Position numbers and translations under genes: made by a program. Source: CADDYT01 sp035294125 (GTDB lineage Bacteria > Chloroflexota > Ktedonobacteria > Ktedonobacterales > Ktedonobacteraceae). From it: 64,000 nucleotides of DNA. Location: positions 1 to 64,000 of the forward strand of contig DATGLM010000049.1 in assembly GCA_035294125.1 (NCBI GenBank). Direction: 5' to 3'. Under the pieces are notes generated by a model. That model did no database searches and was not told the DNA's origin. It was given only the letters and a program-made list of their open reading frames with translations. This document shows, piece by piece, positions 54,401-62,237 of this stretch (position 1 is the stretch's first letter; each line of letters opens with the position of its first letter).

Positions 54401-54498
54401 GCCTGCACACCAAAGGCTACGGCAAGCAAGTCCTCAACGCGCTCCCACCTGCTCGTAGAACTTCCAGCATTCGGGACGTGGAGCAGTTTTTCGCTTGA
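51436..54498 (+). CDS. Pseudokinase-DinG-type Fe-S helicase fusion
   Basis: This 1020-residue protein starts with a kinase-fold domain (about 10-280) that has lost its catalytic residues: the VAIK Lys is Gln in KEVLIQLLH, the HRD-x-K-x-x-N loop reads HGNLHPGN, and DFG is NFA. It is therefore a pseudokinase. After a linker (about 280-380) comes an XPD/DinG superfamily 2 helicase: Walker A EAGTGTGKS (near 403), the four Fe-S cysteines (YVCLDR near 466; DQCAWSKCGYFADC near 526), DEAH (near 578) and the final Q-GLGRLLRT motif. Helicase activity in DNA repair is expected. Kinase-helicase fusions of this type are not known to me. ATG 51436 has GGGGGAAAG 9 bases before it. Confidence 0.85.
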   Translation: MAHVELEQIGDYSITRLLSTDSSRSIYLGRQPRRKKEVLIQLLHAPLATAEAREAFITYAQQLRRLKHRTIIEMQKVDIFQDAGGRDCGYLVMEYINGETLRQYIPPGSRLAPDEVKRIITPIADALQYAHTLGIVHGNLHPGNIIKSARGEFFLANFALPLPTINPDEDTSALPYTAPEVLRGAQPTAASDQYALAAIAYEWLCGQPPYVATDRETLLRQQEQAAIAAPRSLNEAISEGVERVLLQALARNLEERFPGVFNFSNAYLRTLMGLPVEEAQHPGTSQRPRPVFSLSTSPQNNHYENREAQAVSPLDESNSKEATLQLTTPDSGPKKTGKVSKIIPFPVKSQSQRYSSLHEIVTADLEQGGELSKNLPGYEERPAQIEMATLVALSLTDDIPALCEAGTGTGKSLAYLLPIVRSGKVAIISTANKALQEQLFYKDIPFVQQHIQPFEAALVKGMGNYVCLDRLEEERHGMQFYAKNPDFMRLVNLTEDPDAHFNGDFETLGFPLPGDIRSRVFADGDQCAWSKCGYFADCYVNKMRTKAKQAQVIVVNHTLLLLDAALEGFLLPERDVIVIDEAHHLEEEACRAFTVTISPAQVNSLLSQRLLKEHSEQNLQYEVNKAMNETWERLRFIPDLHFKGRVNLLEPMEEGLHLASAIAKLGDSLRRERPKDMPEKESTLYDKLLKRAQNLADNVRLVFSVERTDKFVYYVERENSSGSRNNYQFQVSAAPLDVTEWLRERLFDKCNIICTSATLATIGASRSSSDSGGSSTEGKGPNFSYFRRRVGLDHAHYPQVLERILPLAFDYESNALLYIPRHLPEPAYGENRAADEYTTAIAREMYKLVKCSRGRAFLLFSSKRMLDRAFDLMAPHLDYPLLRQGDMTRIELTRRFREEEGAVLFGLKSFWEGVDIAGDALSLVVIDKLPFEPPDDPVHEARVAQMKAAGENWFGSYVLPQAVLRLKQGLGRLLRTRDDRGVMAILDTRLHTKGYGKQVLNALPPARRTSSIRDVEQFFA

Positions 54499-54710
54499 TC
54501 TGTGTTATGCTCATCCCCCATCTTTCCGGGAGTAGCACATCTGGAAACACGGCAATAGAGAGCTTCTCTTTCGTCAGATAAGCATGAAACACGACTAAAC
54601 AAAAAAGCCTCGTCTCGGTATTATGGGGGGTAGACAAAGTGAACACAAGGGACTAAAATAGGAGTGCATACCGACGCAACAGTTTTTTAGTGGTACGGGG
54701 AGATTCACGC

Positions 54711-56186
54711 ATGAGCAAAATAAAAATGCGTTGCAACACCTGTGGCAAGTGGTTCCAGTCGGCTAATGCTAAAGAAGTCACTTGCCCCGATTGTCTGCAA
54801 AAGGCCAGAAGAGAGAAGCAGGCGGCTAAAAATGCGCCGTCCGCGAACACGGCAGGTGCTGGCTCACCTGTTATGAGCACTCCCAATCAGGCACGACCTG
54901 TTCCTCCGCCGAAACCGAAACCGGCGACTGGCGGAGGCAATCCCAATCGCTGGTTCGATACCATCAACGATATCAAGGTCGGCCAACCCGACCAGCCAGT
55001 ACGTCCGAAGATACCATCATACCCCGCACCACGACCTGATCGCGGCGGGCCAGAACGAGAAGGGGAACTGTACGAACGTGAATCAAATGGTTCCGGCAAT
55101 TATCGTGACCGCGAGGGGCAAACGGGGCGCGGGCCGGGCGGCTATCGCGAACGAGGTTCTAACACCTATCGAGAGAACGAGCGAGGCGAACGCGGAGAAC
55201 GGGATTATCGCAGCCCGGCTGCCTATCGTGTAGGTGGCCTGTCCGGATCACTTGGGCAGCGCCCTCGCCCGTCGGCAGAGGGCGGTTATCCTCGCGCCCC
55301 CAGACCGGGCTTTGGCCCCAGACCGGGCGGGCCGGGCAGGCCGGGCAGGCCGGGAGGACCAGGAGGGACAGCTACTGGCGAAAAACCTTTTAAGCCGAAG
55401 AGGCAAAAAGTGGCAAAGCCCCAAACGGCGCCGCTGCCAAGACCCAAAAAGGAGAAGCAGCCACCACCAGCTCCATTCGTACCCACGCCCGAACAGATCG
55501 CTCAGGTTGAGGCGCGCTACCTCGAACTGGCCGTTCCCAGCGAGTATGATGGCATTCGCACGCAGATCTCCAAAGAACTGGGCATTCCCAAGAAGGCTGT
55601 CAAAAAGATCATCAAAGACCTGCGCGAGCGCGAGGAGATTCCAAGCTGGTGGGATCTGCAGACCTACAAGGGACCGAGCGAGGAGCTGGAGAAGATCAAG
55701 GAGCTTTACGTCCCATTGCTTCCACTGCCTGATGTCGGCGTGCATCGCCAGATCGCTGAGAAACTTGAACTCAAGCCCGTCACCGTCTACCAGGCGATCA
55801 AAGTGATCCGTCAGGAGATGGGTCTACCACAGTACAACGACCCTGCCCTGCACGGCATCGAGTTGAAACCGCGTGGCAAAAAGGCTCAAACAGAGGCCCC
55901 GGCAACAGAAGCGCAGGAAAGCGAAACAGACGCAACTGCGGAAGTGCCCGCTTCGGAAGCAATGGAAGCAGCGGGAACACTTGCAGCAGAGGCTGCGAAT
56001 CCGCCAGTTGAGCAGCAAGACTCTTCCTCCTCAGTAGAGGAGACGGCTCCCACTGCCACAGTCGAGCCAGGAATGGAACCTGTCGCGGCAGTGACCGAAG
56101 CCAGCACCGGGCCAGCGGCGGAAACTGAAACTGTTGAAGCCGTTCCCGCCTCCGTCGATGGCAACAGCGATCACGAACGGGGATAA
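54711..56186 (+). CDS. Zinc-ribbon/winged-helix protein with Gly/Arg-rich linker
   Basis: This 491-residue protein has an N-terminal C4 zinc ribbon (CNTCGKWF, then CPDC). A long disordered region (about 30-255) is rich in Gly, Arg, Pro and Glu with RG-type repeats (for example GYRERGSNTYRENERGERGE, then GPGRPGRPGGPGG). Two similar helical units follow at about 265-385 (YLELAVPSEYDGIRTQISKE, LGIPKKAVKKIIKDLR; LYVPLLPLPDVGVHRQIAEK, LELKPVTVYQAIKVIR), each reminiscent of a winged helix. An acidic tail rich in Glu, Ala and Thr ends the protein. It looks like a nucleic-acid-binding protein; the function is unknown. ATG 54711 has GGGGAG 8 bases before it. A perfect hairpin follows the stop. Confidence 0.7.
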   Translation: MSKIKMRCNTCGKWFQSANAKEVTCPDCLQKARREKQAAKNAPSANTAGAGSPVMSTPNQARPVPPPKPKPATGGGNPNRWFDTINDIKVGQPDQPVRPKIPSYPAPRPDRGGPEREGELYERESNGSGNYRDREGQTGRGPGGYRERGSNTYRENERGERGERDYRSPAAYRVGGLSGSLGQRPRPSAEGGYPRAPRPGFGPRPGGPGRPGRPGGPGGTATGEKPFKPKRQKVAKPQTAPLPRPKKEKQPPPAPFVPTPEQIAQVEARYLELAVPSEYDGIRTQISKELGIPKKAVKKIIKDLREREEIPSWWDLQTYKGPSEELEKIKELYVPLLPLPDVGVHRQIAEKLELKPVTVYQAIKVIRQEMGLPQYNDPALHGIELKPRGKKAQTEAPATEAQESETDATAEVPASEAMEAAGTLAAEAANPPVEQQDSSSSVEETAPTATVEPGMEPVAAVTEASTGPAAETETVEAVPASVDGNSDHERG

Positions 56187-56190
56187 GCAT

Positions 56191-56232
56191 AATCTCTGCA
56201 GGCGCGCGAGACATCGCGCGCCTGCAGAGATT
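56191..56232 (+). terminator. Hairpin terminator (perfect 19-base arms)
   Basis: Arms 56191-56209 and 56214-56232 pair perfectly (AATCTCTGCAGGCGCGCGA with its complement) around a 4-base loop GACA, starting 5 bases after the zinc-ribbon gene stop. A GC-rich stem in this position is terminator-like, although the following bases TCATGTTTTG are a weak T-run. Confidence 0.65.
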
Positions 56233-56277
56233 TCATGTTTTGTTATCAAACTCTGTATTTTGTCAGGAAAGATGTTT

Positions 56278-56622
56278 ATGGAAAATTGCCTGTTCTGCAG
56301 AATTGCAGAAGGTCAGATACCTGCAAAGATCGTCTACCAGGATGAGAACGTGGTAGCGTTCGAGGATATCAACCCGCAAGCGCCCCACCATATCCTGTTC
56401 ATCCCCAGGCGACACATCGGCTCGATGGCCGAATTGACGACCGGAGATGGCCCCGTGCTGACCGACCTCTTTACCTCGGCTGCTAAGGTGGCGCAGTATC
56501 TGGGACTGGGTGAGCGCGGTTATCGTGTCGTGACCAACATTGGCCCCGATGCTGGTCAGTCTGTGCAACACCTGCACTTCCACCTGCTTGGCGGACGCAA
56601 ATTGAGCTGGCCGCCCGGATAG
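56278..56622 (+). CDS. HIT-family hydrolase (Hint/HinT-like)
   Basis: This 114-residue histidine-triad protein begins ENCLFCRIAEGQIPAKIVYQ, typical of HinT, and carries VGP-like DINPQAPHHILFIPRRH and the signature QSVQHLHFHLLGG (H-x-H-x-H). HinT enzymes hydrolyse nucleoside phosphoramidates. ATG 56278 was chosen because AGGAAAG lies 7 bases upstream; ATG 56272 is too close to it. Its stop is 17 bases from the first glycosyltransferase start, so it is probably the first gene of a transcript with the three that follow. Confidence 0.93.
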   Translation: MENCLFCRIAEGQIPAKIVYQDENVVAFEDINPQAPHHILFIPRRHIGSMAELTTGDGPVLTDLFTSAAKVAQYLGLGERGYRVVTNIGPDAGQSVQHLHFHLLGGRKLSWPPG

Positions 56623-56639
56623 GAGTTGATGGGTCTTCC

Positions 56640-57806
56640 ATGCGTATCGCCATTGATTATACAGCCGCCATCCGGCAGGGAGCAGGCATCGGCCAGTATG
56701 TGCGCAATCTGGTGAATGCTTTGCTTGCCGAGGATAGCGCCAACCAGTATACCTTGCTCACCAGCGGACGCCCCACAAAGGAGCGTCCGTTTCCTACCGC
56801 GCCGAACGTGCGCGGGCGGAGCATCTTCATCCCCGATCGCTACCTGAACATCCTCTGGTATCGCTGGCGCTTGCCGCTCAATGCCACGCTCTTTTCCGGA
56901 CAGGTCGATATCTACCACGGCCCGGACTTCGCGCTGCCGCCGCTGAGCAAGAGATTGCGCAAAGTTGTCACCGTCCACGATCTTGCCTTCCTGGAGCACC
57001 CAGAGTATGCTGTCCCCGAACTGGTCGCGTACCTCAAAAAAATCGTACCGGAAGCGATCGAAGCCGCCGACGTCGTCGCCGCCGTCTCAGAGGCCACGCG
57101 GCAGGGGCTGATCAGCCATTTCAATACGCCGCCTGAAAGGATCACCGTTGTTCCCATCGGCGTGGCTTCCCACTTCCGGCGCATCACCGACCCCGTCCTG
57201 CTGGGCGCGACGCAGCATAAGTACGGGCTGAAACATCCGCTCGTGCTCGGCGTCGGCACGCTGGAGCCGCGCAAGAATCACCTCAACCTCATCAAAGCCT
57301 TCGCCAAAGCCACGCGCCAGAAAAACGGCCCCGCTATGCTCGCCATCGCCGGTGGCAAAGGATGGCTCTATGAAGAGACGCGGCGCGTGGTGGCCGACCT
57401 GAAGCTGGAAAACAAGGTGCGCTTCCTGGGCCGCGTCAGTGACCTTGAGTTGGTCACACTCTACAGCATGGCCGATATCTTCGCCTTTCCCTCCATCTTC
57501 GAGGGCTTCGGCATCCCACCGTTAGAGGCGATGGCCTGTGGCGCCCCCGTCATCACTTCCGATACTTCATCCCTGCCAGAAGTCGTGGGCGATGCAGCCA
57601 TTCTGGTCAATCCCCACGATGTAGATGCCCTTTCACAGGCGCTCACTCGTTTAATAGATAATGAGGGCCTGCGCGAAGAATTGCGCCAGAAAGGCTTCCA
57701 GCGCGTTCAGCACTTTGGCTGGCCCCAGACCGCCCGCAGGATGCTGGCCGTCTATCAACTACTCTATGAGGGAGCAACAGATTTTTCTACTTGGGGTAAT
57801 CTATGA
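56640..57806 (+). CDS. Glycosyltransferase family 4 protein
   Basis: This 388-residue GT-B fold enzyme has an N-terminal acceptor half starting MRIAIDYTAAIRQGAGIGQY and a C-terminal donor half. The donor half contains LGVGTLEPRKNHLNLIKAF, VRFLGRVSDLELVTLY and the E-x7-E motif SIFEGFGIPPLEAMACGAPV. It transfers a sugar from a nucleotide donor. It is the first of three adjacent GT4 genes. Its TGA overlaps the next ATG (ATGA), so translation is coupled. The sugar and acceptor are unknown, though surface polysaccharide is likely. Confidence 0.93.
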   Translation: MRIAIDYTAAIRQGAGIGQYVRNLVNALLAEDSANQYTLLTSGRPTKERPFPTAPNVRGRSIFIPDRYLNILWYRWRLPLNATLFSGQVDIYHGPDFALPPLSKRLRKVVTVHDLAFLEHPEYAVPELVAYLKKIVPEAIEAADVVAAVSEATRQGLISHFNTPPERITVVPIGVASHFRRITDPVLLGATQHKYGLKHPLVLGVGTLEPRKNHLNLIKAFAKATRQKNGPAMLAIAGGKGWLYEETRRVVADLKLENKVRFLGRVSDLELVTLYSMADIFAFPSIFEGFGIPPLEAMACGAPVITSDTSSLPEVVGDAAILVNPHDVDALSQALTRLIDNEGLREELRQKGFQRVQHFGWPQTARRMLAVYQLLYEGATDFSTWGNL

Positions 57807-58966
57807 AAATTGGTATCAATGCTCTGTTCTATCAATATCCGGCCAGTGGGAGCGGTCAGTATCTCTCTCACCTGTTGCACGCTCTCTCAGAAGTCGACTC
57901 GCGCAATGAATATATCCTCTTCGGTCCGCGCCTCTTGCCACAAAACAGTAGTTTACCGCAAACAACGTTCCCCTATCAGGTACAATCCGTTCCCAGCTTC
58001 GCGGCGCGCAACGAAAATATCGCGAAGGTGGTCTGGGAGCAGTGGACAGGCCCGGCTGCGGCTCGTAAAACGGGTGTCGATATCTTTCATGTGCCCCACT
58101 TCGCCCCGCCACTTGTGCCGCGCACGCCCACCGTCGTCACCATCCACGACGTGATTCCCCTGCGCCTGCCGCTCTACCGCGCCGGAACTCGCGTGGCGGC
58201 ATACATCCGCCTCGTCGCCCGCGCCGCGCACTGCGCCACGCTCATCATTACTGTCTCGCAGCACGCCAAACAGGACATGATCGATGCTCTCAAGCTGCCA
58301 GCCGAGCGCATTCGCGTGATCTACGAGGCAGCAGGCGAAGAATACAGGCCCATCACCAATCCAGCGGTGCTGAAGGCGGCGCGCAAACGCTACGGCGTGG
58401 GCGAGCGCTACATCTTTTACCTCGGCGGACTCGACCAGCGCAAGAACGTGCAGCAGTTGGTGCGCGCCTTCGCTCGCGTCTATTCTCAGTTGGACGACCC
58501 CAACCTGCAACTGCTTATCGCGGGCAATCCCGACAAGCAGCGCGGGCCGCTCTTCCCTGACCCGCGCCCGGTCGCCGCCGACCTCGGCATGTCGGGCCAG
58601 ATCGTCTATCGCTTCATTGAAGAGGAGGACAAAGCTGCTATGTATAGCGGAGCCAGTCTCTTTGTCTTCCCCTCGCTCTACGAAGGCTTCGGCCTCGACC
58701 CGCTCGAAGCAATGAGCTGCGGCGCGCCCGTCGTCTGTTCTAACCGCACCTCGCTCCCGGAGGTCGTGGGGGATGCCGCCATCACCATCGACCCCGAAAA
58801 CCTGCCCGCCCTCGTCGATGCCATGCGCCGCGTACTGAGCGACGATACACTGCGAGCTGACCTGCGCGTGCGTTCGCTGAAACAGGCGGCAAAGTTTAGC
58901 TGGCGCAAAACGGCGGAGCAGACGTTGATAGCCTATGAAGAGGTATATGCAAGGAGCAAGAAATAG
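57803..58966 (+). CDS. Glycosyltransferase family 4 protein
   Basis: This 387-residue GT4 enzyme is similar in layout to its upstream neighbour: N-terminal MKIGINALFYQYPASGSGQY, donor half with YLGGLDQRKNVQQLVRAFA, IVYRFIEEEDKAAMYSGA and the motif LYEGFGLDPLEAMSCGAPV. The two look like paralogues. It starts 4 bases inside the previous gene and its TAG is immediately followed by the ATG of the third, so the three act as one unit. No signal peptide or membrane helix is seen; it is probably a cytosolic peripheral enzyme. Confidence 0.93.
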   Translation: MKIGINALFYQYPASGSGQYLSHLLHALSEVDSRNEYILFGPRLLPQNSSLPQTTFPYQVQSVPSFAARNENIAKVVWEQWTGPAAARKTGVDIFHVPHFAPPLVPRTPTVVTIHDVIPLRLPLYRAGTRVAAYIRLVARAAHCATLIITVSQHAKQDMIDALKLPAERIRVIYEAAGEEYRPITNPAVLKAARKRYGVGERYIFYLGGLDQRKNVQQLVRAFARVYSQLDDPNLQLLIAGNPDKQRGPLFPDPRPVAADLGMSGQIVYRFIEEEDKAAMYSGASLFVFPSLYEGFGLDPLEAMSCGAPVVCSNRTSLPEVVGDAAITIDPENLPALVDAMRRVLSDDTLRADLRVRSLKQAAKFSWRKTAEQTLIAYEEVYARSKK

Positions 58967-60109
58967 ATGCGTGTTCTGATGATCTCAAAAGCCCTGGTCG
59001 CTGGCACCTCGCAGCGCAAACTGGAAGAACTGGCAAAATGCCCCGGCGTCGAACTCACACTGGTGACGCCTCCCTACTGGCAGAGCGACGATGGCAGCAA
59101 ACAGATGCTGGAACGCCTCTACACGACTGGTTACCAGATGATCGTCACGCCCATGAAGCTGAACGGCAACTTCCACCTGCACTACTATCCCGAACTGGGC
59201 AAGATTATGCGCGAGGCGCAACCAGAGGTCGTCCACATCGACGAGGAACCCTATAACTTCGCCACTTTCCAGGCCATGCGCCTTGCCGTTGGCCTGAAAG
59301 CAAAGGCGTTATTCTTCACCTGGCAAAATCTCTACCGCGACTACCCGCTGCCGTTTCGTCAGATGGAGCTGTACAACTATCGTCACGCCGCCGCCGCTCT
59401 CGCGGGCAACCGCGACGCTGAAGAAGTGCTGCGACGCAAGGGCTATCGCGGCCCCATCCATATCATTCCACAGTTCGGCTTCGACACCGATATCTACAAA
59501 CGCACGGAGCCGTGCAAGCCTCGCGCCGGGGGCGACCCCTTCACCATTGGCTACATTGGTCGCCTCGTCGAAAGCAAGGGCCTGCCACAGGTCATCGACG
59601 CCCTGGCAACCCTGCCCGACTATTGCCGCGTCGTCTTCATCGGTCACGGCCCCATGAAAAGTGAGCTTGAGGAGCAGGCGGCGCGTCTGGGCGTCTCCGA
59701 CCGCGTCACCTTCAGAGGCAGCGTTCGCACCTACGAGATTCCCAACGAACTGCAAAAGCTGGATGTACTCGTGCTGCCCTCGCTGACACGCCCCAACTGG
59801 AAAGAGCAATTTGGCCGCGTCCTCTGCGAGGCGATGGCCTGCGAAACGCCCGTCATCGGCTCCGACTCCGGTGAAATTCCCTACGTCATCGGCGACGGCG
59901 GCCTCGTCTTCCCCGAAGGCAACGCCTCCGAACTGGCGGCCCGCGTCCGCCAACTGCTTGATGACCCCAACCTCTACGCCCGGCTCGCTCGCAACGGTCG
60001 CCAGCGCGTCCTCGACACCTATACCCAGCAACATATCGCGAGACAGACCTACGAAGTCTATTGTGAAATGCTGGGAGAGCGCGTAACTTCAGGGGCAGCA
60101 AGTAGATAG
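58967..60109 (+). CDS. Glycosyltransferase family 4 protein
   Basis: This is the third GT4 enzyme of the set, 380 residues. The donor half is clear: IGYIGRLVESKGLPQVIDAL, VVFIGHGPMKSELEEQAA and the nucleotide-sugar block FGRVLCEAMACETPVIGSDS. The N-terminal half lacks the GAGIGQY-type Gly-rich loop of the other two and instead begins MRVLMISKALVAGTSQRKLE, so it uses a different acceptor. Its ATG follows the previous stop without a gap. With the other two it probably builds a short surface glycan. Confidence 0.92.
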   Translation: MRVLMISKALVAGTSQRKLEELAKCPGVELTLVTPPYWQSDDGSKQMLERLYTTGYQMIVTPMKLNGNFHLHYYPELGKIMREAQPEVVHIDEEPYNFATFQAMRLAVGLKAKALFFTWQNLYRDYPLPFRQMELYNYRHAAAALAGNRDAEEVLRRKGYRGPIHIIPQFGFDTDIYKRTEPCKPRAGGDPFTIGYIGRLVESKGLPQVIDALATLPDYCRVVFIGHGPMKSELEEQAARLGVSDRVTFRGSVRTYEIPNELQKLDVLVLPSLTRPNWKEQFGRVLCEAMACETPVIGSDSGEIPYVIGDGGLVFPEGNASELAARVRQLLDDPNLYARLARNGRQRVLDTYTQQHIARQTYEVYCEMLGERVTSGAASR

Positions 60110-60255
60110 GCTGTGAAATCTCGACCTTAGTTATTTTTGAGACTGTTAGAACCCGGCAAAGAATAGCCAGGTGATATAATAGAGCAGCGAAGACACACGA
60201 AGACGTATGGTGTGTTAGATATCTACAATGAAGTACTATAAGGAGATACCATCCC

Positions 60256-61833
60256 ATGCAAATGACAGCCAGTAGCGTTGTGGAACGCGGACAGACCCCT
60301 TTTAAGAATGAGCCGCTGACCGATTTTACGAATGAGGCGAAGCGCGAGGCGCAGAGAAAGGCTCTGGAACAGGTAAAGAGCGAACTGGGACGCACCTACC
60401 CGCTGATCATCGGCGGCAAGCATATTACGAACGAATCGACCTTCAAGTCGGTAAATCCGTCGAATCCTGATGAGGTGATTGGCTATTTTTCGCGTGCCAC
60501 CACCGGGCAGGCCAACGAGGCGGTGCAGGTTGCCGCGCAAGAGTTTGAACGCTGGAAGAAGGTTTCGGCGCAGGAGCGAGCCGGCTACGTCTTCGCCGCC
60601 GCCGATCTTTTGAAGCAGCGCCGTTTTGAATTTAATGCCTGGATGATCTACGAAGTGGGCAAGAGCTGGGTCGAGGCCGACGCGGACACAGCCGAGGCCA
60701 TCGATTTCCTTGAATTCTATGCCCGCGAAGCGCTGCGTCTGGCGGGGGAGCAGCCGCTGGTGCGCATCGAGGGCGAAGATAACGAGCTTGTCTACATCCC
60801 GCTGGGCGTGGGTGCGGTCATCCCGCCCTGGAACTTTCCCGGCGCGATCGTGGTTGGCATGACCAGCGCGGCCTTCGTCACAGGCAACACCGTCGTGCTC
60901 AAGCCCGCCAGCACATCACCCGCTATCGCCTACCAGTTCGTGCGCATTCTGGAAGATATCGGCCTGCCCGCCGGTGTCGTCAACTACCTGACCGGCCCTG
61001 GCTCAACTATCGGCGATGCGCTGATCGAGAATCCTCTGGTGCGCTTCATCGCCTTCACCGGTTCGCGTGACGTGGGCCTGCGTATCAACGAACTGGCGGC
61101 GCGCCCTCAGAAGGGGCAAAAGTGGATCAAGCGCACCATCCTCGAAATGGGCGGTAAAGACGCGGTTGTGGTCGACGAGACCGCCGACCTCGAAGCGGCA
61201 GCCAACGGCATCGTCGCCTCCGCCTTTGGCTTCCAGGGCCAGAAGTGCTCAGCAGGCTCCCGCGCCATCGTCGTCGAGTCCGTCTATGACGATGTGCTGA
61301 ACCGCGTCATTGAGAAGACGAAGCAGTTGACGATGGGCGATGTCACGCAGCCAACCACCTACATGGGGCCGGTCATCGATGCCAACGCCTTCAAGAAGAT
61401 CAATGACTACATCGAGATCGGCAAAAAAGAGGGTCGTCTCGTGGCGGGTGGAGGTCACCACGGCCCTGGCTACTTTATCGAGCCAACCATCATCGCCGAT
61501 GTCAATCCCCATGCCCGTGTCGCCCAGGAAGAGATCTTCGGCCCCGTGCTGACCTTCATCAAAGCCAGGGACTTCCAGGACGCCATGAATATCGCCAACG
61601 ACACCGAGTACGGCCTGACCGGCTCGCTCTACTCCAACAATCCTGAGCGCATCGAGCAGGCCAAAGAGGACTTCTTCGTCGGCAATCTCTACTTCAACCG
61701 GAAGAGCACCGGCGCGCTCGTCGGCGTCCACCCCTTCGGCGGCTTCAACATGTCCGGCACCGACTCCAAAGCCGGTGGCCGCGACTACCTCCTGCTCTTC
61801 ACGCAGGCCAAAGCCATCTCCGCGAAGAAATAA
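60256..61833 (+). CDS. pruA: L-glutamate gamma-semialdehyde dehydrogenase (1-pyrroline-5-carboxylate dehydrogenase)
   Basis: This 525-residue aldehyde dehydrogenase oxidises glutamate semialdehyde to glutamate with NAD, the second step of proline breakdown. It matches the RocA/PruA monofunctional type in length. The NAD region GVGAVIPPWNFPGAIVVGMT is followed by FTGSRDVGLRIN, the general base Glu in LEMGGKDAVVV and the nucleophile in GQKCSAGSRAI. FGPVLTFIKARD completes the fold. A ribosome site AAGGAGA lies before ATG 60256. A proline dehydrogenase is not in the window. A strong hairpin follows the stop. Confidence 0.93.
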   Translation: MQMTASSVVERGQTPFKNEPLTDFTNEAKREAQRKALEQVKSELGRTYPLIIGGKHITNESTFKSVNPSNPDEVIGYFSRATTGQANEAVQVAAQEFERWKKVSAQERAGYVFAAADLLKQRRFEFNAWMIYEVGKSWVEADADTAEAIDFLEFYAREALRLAGEQPLVRIEGEDNELVYIPLGVGAVIPPWNFPGAIVVGMTSAAFVTGNTVVLKPASTSPAIAYQFVRILEDIGLPAGVVNYLTGPGSTIGDALIENPLVRFIAFTGSRDVGLRINELAARPQKGQKWIKRTILEMGGKDAVVVDETADLEAAANGIVASAFGFQGQKCSAGSRAIVVESVYDDVLNRVIEKTKQLTMGDVTQPTTYMGPVIDANAFKKINDYIEIGKKEGRLVAGGGHHGPGYFIEPTIIADVNPHARVAQEEIFGPVLTFIKARDFQDAMNIANDTEYGLTGSLYSNNPERIEQAKEDFFVGNLYFNRKSTGALVGVHPFGGFNMSGTDSKAGGRDYLLLFTQAKAISAKK

Positions 61834-61835
61834 TC

Positions 61836-61887
61836 ATGTTGCGAACAATACGCCAGCGCCTCTGCGCTGGCGTATTGTTCGCAACAT
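61836..61887 (+). terminator. Hairpin terminator after pruA (perfect 24-base arms)
   Basis: Arms 61836-61859 and 61864-61887 (ATGTTGCGAACAATACGCCA and so on) pair perfectly over 24 bases with a 4-base loop CTCT, 2 bases after the pruA stop. There is no T-run of note, but position and stem strength fit a transcription end or dispersed hairpin. Confidence 0.7.
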
Positions 61888-61961
61888 ACCATAATCAAAA
61901 AGTTATACAATGCATCCAGAACACTAATCCAATTTCCTGGATATTTCGGGCCATTCCCTGT

Positions 61962-62072
61962 TATACTTCAAGTGTGAAGAACAAGAAACGCTCAATCGCT
62001 GCTTTGAGAGAGCGTGCGTAGCTACCGCCAACATTGCTGCTTAATGAAGCCGGTAGCTACTTTCTTGTTTTT
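61962..62072 (+). ncRNA. Candidate small RNA with rho-independent terminator
   Basis: In the 404-base gap between pruA and the next gene, a -10-like TATACT (61962-61967) precedes a stretch with a hairpin (CGCTCAA with TTTGAGAGAGCG, 61989-62013). This is followed by arms GTAGCTACCG (62018-62027) and CGGTAGCTAC (62051-62060) and then TTTCTTGTTTTT. That terminator lies about 165 bases ahead of the next start codon, so it would end a short transcript of roughly 100 bases. It matches no RNA family I know. It could instead be a leader attenuator of the downstream gene. Confidence 0.35.
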
Positions 62073-62237
62073 GGTATAAGCAAATCGTTATCTTTCTTCA
62101 TGCCCTGCTGACCTCTCTCTTGAGATGTTAGAGAGATAAGAAGCGCCTTTTCTTGTCGCAATTGTGAGGAATGAGAAGAAACAATGTGATAGAATGCGAG
62201 AAAAGGCTTTATCTACACACTCAAGAGGTATCTTCTC

